DNA of 42,056 bases from Reticulitermes lucifugus (GCA_026260175.1 JAKCWW010004302.1:1-42056), one strand, 5' to 3'. Numbered from the stretch's first letter, positions 22,641-31,620 are shown. Notes: generated by a model not told the origin, from the sequence alone. A program made the numbers and translations.

Positions 22641-22737
22641 AATTCAGTAGTTAAGGTATTCAACCTTCTGTAAATTTCGCAGCATAGGTGGGTATTTTTA
22701 CGGACGTTTCGCGACATCGTGTTGGTCACATATTTAA

Positions 22738-22855
22738 GTGTCAGTATGTTGAAGATGGGACCGAAACGCCGTCCCGAATCTTCAGTAACAAACTACCCAC
22801 TGACTAAATCCGTGGTGTTCGAAGACTCCGGCTGCACCACGGCGGAAGCGTAAAA
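22738..22855 (+). repeat. Foldback family fragment, stem deleted
   Basis: GTTGAAGATGGGACCGAAAC lacks the usual stem-loop between GATGG and CCGAAAC. It is followed by AACAAACTACCCACTGAC, which fits the family's spacing to the TACCA block. Confidence 0.5.
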
Positions 22856-23345
22856 TATCTCAATTCAGATGTTGCTTGTGTACCTAGCAGGTTATTTATT
22901 TGCTTGGAATTATCCCACCACCTGGCATCTGAATTCCATTTTTCTGTTAACCCACATTCTATCAAAGTTGGTCGATTTCTTCTGAGATGTTCATTCCTGA
23001 CAACAAGATTGCACACACTGAAAAAGAAAACAGCTCCAGAGCAATAAGAAGGAATGTAAATAATACGTTAATGCCAACCAATAGTGGTTATCAACTTATA
23101 TGTTCAACATACCGTCGAAAGAAGAAAACAATCAAAATGTTAAACTAATTAGATATCTTTCTGAACGGATTTAATAGACCGTATTCCCTCAAACGCCTAC
23201 AATATTTACAAATAAATGCCACATACAGTTTATTATTTTTTTAAATTATTTACATGTATTTTTTAACACCGAAGATTAAGATATCAATCTGACCTCCCAT
23301 TACTGAAGTTACGATTGTAATTTTAGCTTTAATGTATTTAAACGA
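22856..23345. other. No recognisable feature
   Basis: A 70-codon minus frame (22804-23016) has no motif. AT content rises sharply after 23080. Confidence 0.45.
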
Positions 23346-23400
23346 CCCGAAGATGACCATGTAATTGCCGAAACACGTAGCCGCACATTTATATAATATA
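23346..23400 (+). repeat. Hammerhead-like motif, decayed copy
   Basis: CCCGAAGATGACCATG, TTGCCGAAACACGTAGCCG, then an AT-rich ATATAATATA. The stem is weak here and CTGANGA has become CCGAAGA. Confidence 0.55.
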
Positions 23401-24289
23401 ACAAAATTGGTTGTGTTTTTGGTAATTAATAACTATTCACCACTTTTCATCATTTTTTCTTCTTTCATCTTTACTGAGATACTGCACGTAACATGTTCAG
23501 CCAATCGCTGTACTGTCCACCACGTTATACGGAGAGTTTAGTCATGGTTTCGGAAAGAACCAGGATTGAGTCTTTGTCGAGGAATTACTGATATTATCCC
23601 TGTGGTTTTTTGCGCCTTACGAAGGGTTATATTTCAACGCTGACACCGACCTATTTCCTTTAACGCCCTCCTTATACGAGTGACAAAATATACAGTGGTC
23701 CATGGAATACCTCACAGTTAGTTCGAAGATCTCAGGGCAGCTTTATTCAAGATACAGACACGTCTTTGGTGACATGCCAATTCCAGTGACCATACGATAG
23801 ATATTAGAGTCATGCAATGCTACGCCGCCCTTGAAGTCCAGGGATCGTGCTCTTTAACGCCATTCAGACATGCAAGACTGCGTTTCTCTGTGTTATTCTA
23901 GTAGCATGGTCTGTGTCTACACCTCAAGAACCACGCCACATATACTATCAGGATGTGTATGGAGCACGTTAAAATAAGAGAGTTCCAGTGATTTGTCTCG
24001 GTGTGATACATAATGGCTTGAGTTATGGAAATTTCGCGAAGAGTTTGACCATCTTAAATTGCTTTACCCTGATGATGATGACCCTACTTTCCTACAATAC
24101 TTTGGTATCTTTTTGTTAGTCGAAATGTCGTAATATTCCAGGACACTTAGATCTCCAAAAATTAAACCAAATCTTACGCAAGTATGAGAACTCGCAACTT
24201 ACTGTCTCATTATATACAGAACACACAAATTGATAATAATTAGCATAAACCTTTTAGATGTAAATGACTTACAGTTCATGATACACGTA
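23401..24289. other. No recognisable feature
   Basis: CCCTGATGATGATGACC at 24067 begins like the recurrent motif but lacks the second half. Nothing else found. Confidence 0.45.
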
Positions 24290-24500
24290 TCCCTTGTCTT
24301 ACGCCCCATTAGTTTTGCGCCTTTTTACTTTAACGCCCCTTGCCCATTTACACAGCTTCTTAATTTATGCCCTCTCATTTTCGGTTTAACACTCTTTGGC
24401 TGGCTTCGCTCTATTACACTAACCCTACCCAGTCCATTATTTCTATGGGAATATCATTTTTGGTTTACGCTTTTTTTATTTACGCCCACCTTTTCAGGAA
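24290..24500. other. Scattered TTTACGCCC words
   Basis: TTACGCCCC (24299), TTAACGCCCC (24332), TTTATGCCC, TTTACGCT and TTTACGCCC (24479) recur within 190 bp without a fixed period. This is possibly a very old tandem repeat. A 102-codon plus frame (24230-24538) crosses it. Confidence 0.35.
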
Positions 24501-24654
24501 CACAACTAAGGCCTAAGAGAGGGGATTTGTGTAATTAATTTTTAAGGTCATAAATAGTCTAGTAATATGTAGGACATGCAGGGCGCACAGAGATGATGAT
24601 AAATAAGTGCAAGTGATAGATAACACGGTAAACAATATATGAGTTAAGTGCAAG

Positions 24655-24780
24655 TGAGTCATCTGAAATTCTCAACGGAAGAGAATGTCTTGAAGACCTA
24701 GGCGTAGATGAAAGGATAATACTAAATGGGTTTGAGAGAATGGCGTGTCATGATGTGGACAGGATTTAGGTAGTCGAAAA
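24655..24780 (+). pseudogene. LINE family A, short degenerate fragment
   Basis: GAAGACCTAGGCGTAGATG, AGGATAATACTAAATGGG and GATGTGGACAGGATTTAG correspond to the codons for [12 protein letters not shown] and D-V-D-R-I in other copies. No continuous frame remains. Confidence 0.55.
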
Positions 24781-24938
24781 TATGGTTCAGTGTTTCATTT
24801 ATTTCATTTGTAGTGTATTTAAGTAAGCTGCTTGTAACTCAAAATATTAAGGGTGGATGGAAGAAGGTGTGATAGGAAGTGGCCGTGACCTCTGTTATAT
24901 TGAGCATTTTTAAAGACAATTGTTCAGTTTCGGGCCTC

Positions 24939-25205
24939 ATGAAAGCGGGGAATGTTGCGTAGGAACTGCCTTCTGACACACATTATTGAAGGAAAGATAG
25001 AAGCGAAGAGACGACGAGGAAGAAGACGTAAGCAGCTACTGAATGACCTTAAGAAAATGAGAGGATACTGGAATTTGAAAGAGGACGCACTAGATCTCAC
25101 TCTGTGGGGAACTCGCTTTGGAAGAGGCTATGGACCTGTCGTAAGGCACACTACAGAATGATGATGATGATGATGATGACGATGATGATGAAAGCGGGGA
25201 ATATG
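24939..25205 (+). mobile_element. LINE family B, 5'-truncated insertion with target duplication
   Basis: ATGAAAGCGGGGAAT occurs at 24939-24953 and again at 25188-25202, immediately outside the insert. The insert starts mid-ORF and encodes L-R-R-N-C-L-L, I-I-E-G-K-I-E, R-R-R-G-R-R-R-K-Q-L-L, G-Y-W-N-L-K-E-D-A-L-D and TRFGRGYGPVV, then TGA and a (GAT)n tail of about 30 bp. The 69-codon frame 24952-25161 is intact to its natural stop. 5' truncation, a 15-bp duplication and a microsatellite tail are the signature of target-primed reverse transcription. This looks like the youngest insertion in the window. Confidence 0.9.
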
Positions 25206-25479
25206 TGGCCCAGCTCAGTAACTGTCAACATGATTGCACAGCCCGTTACCATGAGTTTAGTCCATTAATAATGCGTTATAAATGCAGAGTTCGCCGTCTT
25301 TAACATATCGAGTTAAATAAACAGATTCCTCCACAATATATAACTAAGCAACTGGACTAGAATCCTTTCCTATGATAAAAATAACTTCAGATATCTGGCT
25401 TCTGAGAAGTTATGCCGATTATTCCGGTAGAAAACCGATGAAACTGCTGTCTGTATTTTCAGTGGAATAGTAAGTTGCA
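25206..25479. other. No recognisable feature
   Basis: Unremarkable sequence between two insertions. Confidence 0.5.
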
Positions 25480-25487
25480 CAGCAAAA

Positions 25488-26480
25488 ATTACACTGGATA
25501 ACAAAATAATTCATATTTTCTGTCACACGAACTAAAGTAGGTAAACCCAATAGAATTTTTTGCGCTGAATTTAAATATGTTGTTAGTTTTTTCTATCAGG
25601 CAAGGTTTTTAAGTGACGCGCGGTTGAAGTTTGAAGAAAACCTGTAGTTACATTATGTTACAGAGAGTATATACGTTACCTGAAAAAGTAACAGTGGATG
25701 GCTTTCAGCTATATTTTGCCTGTGGAACGTCTCTTCTAAGTTTCCAGGAATAATTAGCCGGCATACTGGGACTGCACGTGCCTTGGTACCGCTTCTCCAT
25801 GGTGGAAATGTCCTGGTGAAATCGCTCACTGCCCCCAGATTTTCTGGGAATAAGTCTAAGTGAGAGTCTAAGAAATGCACCTTTAAAGACATATTACACC
25901 TCACAGCTTTGTACGTTTTACAAGATCAGCCACCATATGGCGATAGTTTTCTTCCTTATGATTTCCCAGAAAATCGGTAGTGACATTTTTGAATAATTTC
26001 CATGCTGCTGATTCCACTTCACTTAGCTGATCTTCAAATTTTACGTCCTGTGTTAACTCTCTTATTTGAGGCCCAACAAATGACCCTTCTTTGATTTTAG
26101 CATCACTTATCCCGGAGACTAATTTTTGAAATACATAAATCCAGCGCTATTGTGATTCATTGCCTTGACGAAAGTTTTTATGAGTCCGAGTTTGATGTGC
26201 AACGGAGGTAAATAAACATTGTCAGGATTGATTAGTGGAGTATTGCTACGGTTTTCATTCCTACACTATGTTTAAAATATAATACATTGCCTCAGCCATA
26301 CTTAGAACAGATTGGTAGCGTTACAGGGAAACTAAATTCGTTAAAATTGAATTCTAATAAATTCTGTCACACAAAAACTGTGGGTGATAGAGCAAATCTA
26401 ATAACAAATGTGAATTCAGCGTGGATACACATGTAATATATTAGTTTTTATGTGACAAAAATTATGTTTACCAGTGTAAT
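25488..26480 (-). mobile_element. 993-bp element with ~120-bp inverted repeats and 8-bp target duplication
   Basis: Both ends start ATTACACTGG. Left repeat 25488-25617 and right repeat 26366-26480 share in order ACACTGG, ATAATT, GTCACA, AACTAA, CGCTGAATT, TTAG, CTATCA, TTTTT and GTGAC, with indels. The flanks are CAGCAAAA (25480-25487) and CAGCAATA (26481-26488), a 7/8 match. The interior holds one minus-strand relic gene. An 8-bp duplication is used by hAT, P and Merlin-type transposases, but the terminus is not a typical hAT CAGNG end. Superfamily left open. Confidence 0.82.
25665..26265 (-). pseudogene. Relic ORF of an uncharacterised arthropod repeat-borne protein family
   Basis: The minus strand gives four collinear blocks separated by frameshifts: (1) 26265 downward, L-I-N-P-D-N-V-Y-L-P-P-L-H-I-K-L-G-L then F-V-K-A-M; (2) 26131-25901, 76 codons with no internal stop before the TGA, I-S-D-A-K-I-K-E-G-S-F-V-G-P-Q-I-R, D-F-L-G-N-H-K-E-E-N-Y; (3) from 25904, M-S-L-K-V-H-F-L-D-S-H-L-D-L-F-P-E-N-L-G; (4) about 25820 down, E-R-F-H-Q-D-I-S-T-M-E-K-R-Y-Q-G. 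I remember these blocks as one protein found in very many copies in spiders, bugs and other arthropods, with no function I can state. Conserved D, E and H residues would be worth testing as a transposase active site. It is dead here. Confidence 0.8.
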
Positions 26481-26544
26481 CAGCAATATGGGCTAGATTG
26501 GACTAAGACTCGGGCTAAGAGCGAGCGAATAGGAGAGGTGTAAA

Positions 26545-26732
26545 TTCAAGATGTAAGGAGCACGTTCTTCCGAAACGTCGGGCACTCGCTGTCCTAGGTA
26601 ATGTTTATCACGCGCGGCGTGTTCTTCTACCCTTAATATCAGAGGAGCTTCGGGGTTATCTACCAGACTGCACGGCGTCACACCCCACACAATAGCAACC
26701 TTCATAGTCACCACCGTAAGAAGCTTCAATGT
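26545..26732 (+). repeat. Foldback family, subfamily A, long solitary arm
   Basis: CTTCCGAAACGTCGGGC at 26568, then after an insertion TTATCTACCAGACTGCACGG, CGTCACACCCCACAC and TTCATAGTCACCACCGTAAG. The reverse reading gives M-K-V-A-I-V-W-G-V-T-P-C-S-L-V, the same peptide as in the 18.65 kb arm. The 78-codon minus frame (26493-26729) is therefore repeat-encoded. It begins 65 bp outside the 993-bp element. Confidence 0.8.
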
Positions 26733-26940
26733 TTAAAAGTCTCAGTTTTTATTAGTAAACAAGGGTGCTGGAGTGTCTTACGCATGAGAATAACTTCTAA
26801 CCATTAATTTCCAGTTTTTTGTGTTGTCTCTTTTTTTATTTTTCAGTTCATCAGCAAAATTGGTTTAATGTTGTACCTTTCTAAGAAAATGACACTATTT
26901 AACCCTTTAAGGAACAAAATTAACCTGAATTATATTTAAA
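26733..26940. other. No recognisable feature
   Basis: AT-rich spacer that ends at the Helitron terminus. Confidence 0.5.
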
Positions 26941-26969
26941 CTAGTTGTACCTGTGCGAATAATTCGCAC
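26941..26969 (-). mobile_element. Helitron 3' terminus: hairpin plus CTAG
   Basis: On the minus strand the hairpin GTGCGAATTATTCGCAC (26969-26953, arms GTGCGAAT/ATTCGCAC) is followed by AGGTACAA and CTAG at 26944-26941, then T in the flank. A subterminal hairpin about 8-12 bp before CTRR, with T next, is the Helitron 3' signature. It lies about 80 bp downstream of the helicase stop on the same strand. Confidence 0.88.
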
Positions 26970-27049
26970 TAGAAACAATGAAACATTCAATCAACAGATT
27001 TTTATATACTTCAAAACTTAAAATACTTTTCTATTTAAAATATTTGATG

Positions 27050-27350
27050 TTATATATAAGTGTCATTTTGTATACGTTGTCGATGCCCTTCAATAATTGA
27101 AACAGAGATTTTGTCAAATAAAGGGGATAGGAAAAACGCCACGCAGAGCTGGCCATGGGAAAGAAAAGACGATGGTCGATATATTCTGACACGTTTAAGA
27201 GTCTCCCCTTGAGCCTTATTGATTGTCATAGCCAACACGACTTTGTTCGGAAATCGTCTCCTGCACAGTTTTGAGGGAATGGTAGGATATGATGGACATA
27301 ACTGAATCCTGGGTATAATGGCAGTTTTTCTAGAGCTACCAACATCTGCT
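27050..27350 (-). pseudogene. Helitron Pif1-type helicase, C-terminal fragment
   Basis: The last domain of the Rep/helicase protein that drives rolling-circle transposition. On the minus strand an open frame runs from about 27350, after a TAG, to TAA at 27050-27052. It reads K-H-C-I-A-A-D-V, I-I-P-R-I-Q-L, R-R-R-F-P-N-K-V-V-L-A-M-T-I-N-K-A-Q-G-E-T-L, S-H-G-Q-L-C-V-A-F and S-I-I-E-G-H-R-Q. A-M-T-I-N-K-x-Q-G and S-H-G-Q-L-x-V-A are the late helicase motifs of Helitrons; family copies usually continue S-R after V-A-F or V-A-L, changed here. Upstream helicase motifs and the Rep domain are not recognisable, so the copy is 5'-decayed or truncated. Confidence 0.88.
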
Positions 27351-28111
27351 GCTATGCAGTGCTTGTGTTGCTACGACCGTAGGCTAAAGAAGTTAACATA
27401 TCTCACGTAATTCCAATGGCTTTCGGTAGAGGCTGCACTATCATATTTTAACGTTAACTGTTTTGTTAGGAACAGTTTTTTGAGAAGGAATTAATAAACA
27501 CAACGGGGATTGCCATCAATTCCGAATCATAAGCTTTCTAAAATTGTCTGTCTTGAAAGGATCCATTCTGCAGTTTAGTAGATATGACGTCACAAACAGA
27601 TGTTACCATATCAACATATGATATTCAGTTAGTACCGCAAAGTGAACACATTCCGTATCGGTTATACAAGCCAGTCACTTAATGCTACATAGAAAGCGAT
27701 ACTTTTTTCCGATAACCACGTGAACACATAAATATATTCTGTAGGTAGAACGTAGAATATTTGAGTGCTGAAATTCGTGGTGCGCATAGTAACCACAAAG
27801 GCCTTAAATGGTCAATATAGCTGTGACATCTAATTTGTTTCCGTGAGAACCCAAACACTCGGGTCTATAATAACTACCGGACTAGGCCATGTCAACATTT
27901 CTACCGAGTGCCTGGGAGCCTCAATTTGCAAACAAGCTGGATGGAACTCGCATTTTCATTTTGCAGTCTGTAGCATACTAACCATTCTCAGGAACATGGT
28001 AAGAACAGTTTTCTTATTATAGCTGTGTCATATCTACAGCGGCCAGTTTAATATTCTTGAAAGCTATAGAACCGATGTGTGACTGTAAGATTTAAGGCTC
28101 TCTCAGCAGTG
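27351..28111. other. Probable Helitron interior, too decayed to read
   Basis: L-T-L-K-Y-D-S on the minus strand near 27460 may be the helicase block before the metal-poor loop, but stops are frequent. Beyond about 27600 I see nothing. Confidence 0.35.
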
Positions 28112-28300
28112 TTGCCGAAGATTCAAATCTTTTGGGATGTTACGCCATGTTGACTGGTAAGCAGTTACCGACGTTTTGAAGGAGTGTGGTGCCTTTATCT
28201 GCAATTTGAAGCAGTCCAAGAAGAGGCTTCTTGGACTGCTTACCATTTACCTGTCGACACGATGTGACATCCCAGGAGACTTGAATTTTCAGGTGTAAGA
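28112..28300. mobile_element. Foldback element, subfamily A, with central perfect hairpin
   Basis: The left arm (28112-28207) has AAGATTCAAATCTTTTGGG, TTACGCCATGTTGACTGG and TTACCGACGTTTTGAAGG. The right arm (28240-28299), reversed, has TTCAAGTCTCCTGGGATG, CACATCGTGTCGACAGG and TAAATGG. The arms meet at a 15-bp perfect inverted repeat at 28209-28241. Confidence 0.8.
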
Positions 28301-28339
28301 ACTTTGTATTTCTTTGTTCCCCAAATTCTTTATTAAAGC

Positions 28340-28445
28340 TACGTTAAGAAACTCGTAGCGTAGACTGAATTTGTATGAGGAAAATGTACTGAAGGGTACG
28401 TTTGGGCCTGTGAAGAAAGAAGTAACAGGACATATGATAAAGCGG
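28340..28445 (+). pseudogene. LINE family A, fragment before the C-terminus
   Basis: One frame reads L-Y-E-E-N-V-L-K-G-T-F-G-P-V-K-K-E-V-T-G-H, matching the E-N-K-V-L-x-x-x-F-G-P-x-x-x-E-V-T-G block upstream of the S-S-P-N-I-I region. It lies 5' of the reverse-transcriptase fragment that should precede it, so it comes from another copy or a rearrangement. Confidence 0.55.
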
Positions 28446-28561
28446 TGGACGGAGAAGATTCGTAATATCATTAATTTTACACCACGAAGCTTATTTCAAT
28501 ATTGAAGAACTTCCGTTTCACGCCCAAAGTACTTGAAAATAATTTTCATATTTGAATATAA

Positions 28562-28807
28562 CTTCTCATGGAGTTTGGTATCCCCATGAAACCACTTGTA
28601 GTAAGGCTAGTAACAATGTGTCTAAATGAAACCTATAGGTAGGCAAACATTTGTCTGACACATTCCTATTAAGAATGGTTTGAAACAAGGAGATGCTTTA
28701 TCGCCATTGCTTTTCGACTATGCTTTGGAATATGCCATTAGAACGGTTCAGGCAAACCAGGAGGGCGTGAAATTAAATGGTACACATCAGCTTCTAGTTT
28801 ATGCTGA
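28562..28807 (+). pseudogene. LINE family A, reverse transcriptase fragment
   Basis: RNA-dependent DNA polymerase of a non-LTR retrotransposon. The first frame reads L-L-M-E-F-G-I-P, V-R-L-V-T-M-C-L-N-E-T-Y then TAG. A second frame reads [24 protein letters not shown] and H-Q-L-L-V-Y-A-D. Q-G-D-x-L-S-P-L-L-F is RT motif 4 and Y-A-D begins the catalytic YADD box, cut off by the assembly gap at 28808. One frameshift and one stop lie near 28650, so it is inactive as assembled. Confidence 0.92.
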
Positions 28808-29230
28808 NNNNNNNNNNNNNNNNNNNNNNNNNNNNNNNNNNNNNNNNNNNNNNNNNNNNNNNNNNNNNNNNNNNNNNNNNNNNNNNNNNNNNNNNNNNNN
28901 NNNNNNNNNNNNNNNNNNNNNNNNNNNNNNNNNNNNNNNNNNNNNNNNNNNNNNNNNNNNNNNNNNNNNNNNNNNNNNNNNNNNNNNNNNNNNNNNNNNN
29001 NNNNNNNNNNNNNNNNNNNNNNNNNNNNNNNNNNNNNNNNNNNNNNNNNNNNNNNNNNNNNNNNNNNNNNNNNNNNNNNNNNNNNNNNNNNNNNNNNNNN
29101 NNNNNNNNNNNNNNNNNNNNNNNNNNNNNNNNNNNNNNNNNNNNNNNNNNNNNNNNNNNNNNNNNNNNNNNNNNNNNNNNNNNNNNNNNNNNNNNNNNNN
29201 NNNNNNNNNNNNNNNNNNNNNNNNNNNNNN
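28808..29230. other. Assembly gap, 423 N
   Basis: Unknown sequence. It begins immediately after Y-A-D of the RT. Long frames drawn across it are meaningless. Confidence 0.99.
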
Positions 29231-29449
29231 ACCACGCTGCCAATAATTTACGAATTACATAACAGAATGTATTTTAATATAATATAATATACTATTTTAC
29301 TACTGTTTTAGCATTTTGACAATACTACTATTGTACAATTTTATACAAAGTGATAACAACGAAAATTGTAATAATACTACCATACACGACCCCAACTGTT
29401 CTGATGTAACTCAAGAACATTGGTTTATGTAAAAACTTCAACGATCCCC

Positions 29450-29500
29450 CTGATGATGGCAATGTAAAAGTGCCGAAATACGTATTGGGGTAATCTTTTA
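29450..29500 (+). repeat. Hammerhead-like motif
   Basis: CTGATGATGGCAATG at 29450, stem GGCA/TGCC, then CGAAATACGTATTGGGG. It lies between the assembly gap and the LINE A tail. The remaining sequence 29231-29449 is AT-rich without a motif. Confidence 0.65.
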
Positions 29501-29539
29501 ATAAAGAAATCAATGACAAAACTTGGTTTGGCGCATTTG

Positions 29540-29950
29540 TTGGTGTGAAGTAATCAATTGTATAAAAATGCACGGTGAATATAATGAGGAACTTAATGAT
29601 TTGTACTCATCACCAAATATTATCCGGGTGATCAAATCAAGAAGAAGGAGGTGGGCGGGGCGTGTAGCACGTATGGGGGGAGAGGTGCATAACGGATTTT
29701 GGTGGGGAGATCTGAGGGAAGGAGACCACTTGAAAGACTCAGGCGTAGATGGGAGGATAATATTAAAATGGATCTTCAAGAAGTGGGATGGGAGGGCATG
29801 GACTGGATTGATGTGGCTAAGGATATGGACAGTTGGCGGGCTGTTGTGAAAGGGGTAATGAACCTTCGGGTTTCTATAAAACGCGGGGAATTTCTTGACT
29901 AGCTGAGGACCTGTTAGCTTCTCAAGAAGGACTCTGCTTCATGGAGTTAG
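29540..29950 (+). pseudogene. LINE family A, C-terminal domain and 3' UTR (best copy)
   Basis: Frame 1 reads [31 protein letters not shown]. After a frameshift near 29690-29700 it reads [42 protein letters not shown], ending L-D-stop at 29902. The UTR then gives CTAGCTGAGGACCTG and ends GGAGTTAGTTAGTTA, a TTAG-type tail. It could belong to the same insertion as the RT fragment, but 29231-29540 is not LINE-like, so two insertions are more likely. Confidence 0.88.
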
Positions 29951-30130
29951 TTAGTTATTTGAATATAATATATTTTTTACATTTTATTATTGTAATATAC
30001 AGTCTCAACTTATATCTACTTTCTGCTTTAAAAAACTCCAACTTTTGTAAAGTTGAGATCTCAGTTACCTGAAAACGTGTCTTCCTATTTGGTTGTATTT
30101 AAATTATCTTCTTTGTGTTTTTTTAATTGC

Positions 30131-30185
30131 CTGATGATGGCTTTTCACAAAAGCCGAAATGTGTAGCAAGCAATAAACTGATATA
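30131..30185 (+). repeat. Hammerhead-like motif, strongest simple stem
   Basis: CTGATGA (30131-30137), T, GGCTTTT-CAC-AAAAGCC, then GAAATGTGTAGCAAG. Seven perfect base pairs. Confidence 0.75.
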
Positions 30186-30234
30186 AATTTAGTTGTGATT
30201 GACAGTCTGTACTTCCTTTCTGAGGCGATATTAT

Positions 30235-30365
30235 CGGGACCAACAAATTACAGACGGTAAAATTGGGCAGAAGTGTAGCAAGCTGCAAGTGATGGTTTGG
30301 TGTACACACAGAAAGGACTGCAAATCTGGATGTAGGAAATCACTTGGAACGCCCAGGAGTAGATA
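30235..30365 (+). pseudogene. Possible LINE family A scrap
   Basis: S-G-C-R-K-S-L-G-T-P-R-S-R at about 30325-30363 resembles G-K-P-E-G-K-R-P-L-G-R-P-R-R-R. Weak and unsupported on either side. Confidence 0.3.
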
Positions 30366-31400
30366 AGTGATTAATTTTTTGACCCTTGAAAGACAAAGAG
30401 TAGCTTTAACTATATTTAAATATTCAGTTCTTACCTCACAGTAAACACAATTCGTCTCCTTTATGAAATCCTCTCAGTTATTGCTACGATGTATGTAGAG
30501 AAAAAGTCTCTGTTCTGAGAACGAAACACATAAATACCCGGTGTGCACAAAATGTAGAATTATTTACCACCAAACACTGTGTTACATATACTAACCACTG
30601 GACTGTGAGCATTTTGGTTACATTTATCTGACTGGGGATAAAGACAGGTAATGGCCACATTTTAACTGCTACTAATATTGCTTTTAAAGTAAAATCAAAT
30701 TTCCTGTACTTTTCGATTTAATTTCGTAATTGTTCGTTGGCGTGCTTGAACTAGGCCTTGGGGACGCGAAGGACACGACGTCGGTTCAGTAACTCGACTT
30801 AACGTGAGTGTATGTGCAAGGTACATCCAGAACAACAGGAGAATGCACATATTTGCAGAAGGTTCTGTTCCTAATGATATGCTTTTAAATATTTGTTTTG
30901 TGAAATATACTAGTAGTCCACGTCGCTATACAATGATGTGTGTAATTACATAGTCAGGATTAAATGTACGTCTACTGTTATGTAATGTAATGCCTATTAT
31001 TTGGTCACAAGCGTTTTAATACAAAGGTTGAAAGAATACAATTCCATTCCGTCACTTGTGCTCGAATTATTCATTTCTCTACACTGCTTGTCAAAGTGAG
31101 TTACAAATTTTATGCATAATCTAGGACATAAAATCAACGAATTTGAGAGAGGTGATACATATATCGTGGATTAATGAAATGAGAAAATTATACAAAATTT
31201 TAGTCAGAAATTTTGAATGAAATAGATAATTTTTGGTACCGAAGTGTAGATGATAATTAAATATTATGATGCATTGTAAAAGTGTAGATCTTAAACAGGG
31301 TTTAGCCACGTTAGAGACAAGTTGCGGGTTGTTGTGAAGGCTGATCGCCCTTGATATATAAGTTGATAATTTCTTGACCATCTCGATAAAGTTTTCTCGG
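30366..31400. other. No recognisable feature
   Basis: An 86-codon minus frame (31121-31381) is AT-driven (I, N, L, F, S rich). Confidence 0.45.
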
Positions 31401-31620
31401 CAAATGATTGATGAACTGCAACGTTTCGAAAACCAACTCCATCTCCATCATCAGGGTAATGTGATCTAGCTCTGTACTCAAATTCTCCTGCTTATATACC
31501 CACGCCGTGGCCTAGTTCATAGTTCGAGGCGAACCAATAGCAGTTAGTGGGTGGAGTCTGCAGATTGCTGTGCCGGGCCTCTATTGTGATTGGCTTCTTT
31601 CTTGACCATCGAATTAAGTG
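31401..31620 (-). repeat. Motif variant in a possible dispersed repeat
   Basis: In the minus sense: CCTGATGATGGAGATGGAG, TTGGTTTTCGAAACGTTGC. The rest includes CCCACGCCGTGGCC and GCAGATTGCTGTGCCGGGCC, more GC-rich than its surroundings. Single copy in this window. Confidence 0.5.

Noticed and set aside
26493..26729. 78-codon frame with V-T-P-C-S-L-V as a host gene
   Set aside because: The same peptide is encoded by other foldback arms in the window, so it is repeat-derived.
28680..29262. Four frames of 149-188 codons over the second gap
   Set aside because: Almost entirely N. Only the first 43 codons on the plus strand are real reverse transcriptase.
30131..30185. Calling the motif a genuine hammerhead ribozyme
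   Set aside because: An extra U precedes the stem in the well-kept copies and no helix III with a cleavage site is evident. I report it only as hammerhead-like.
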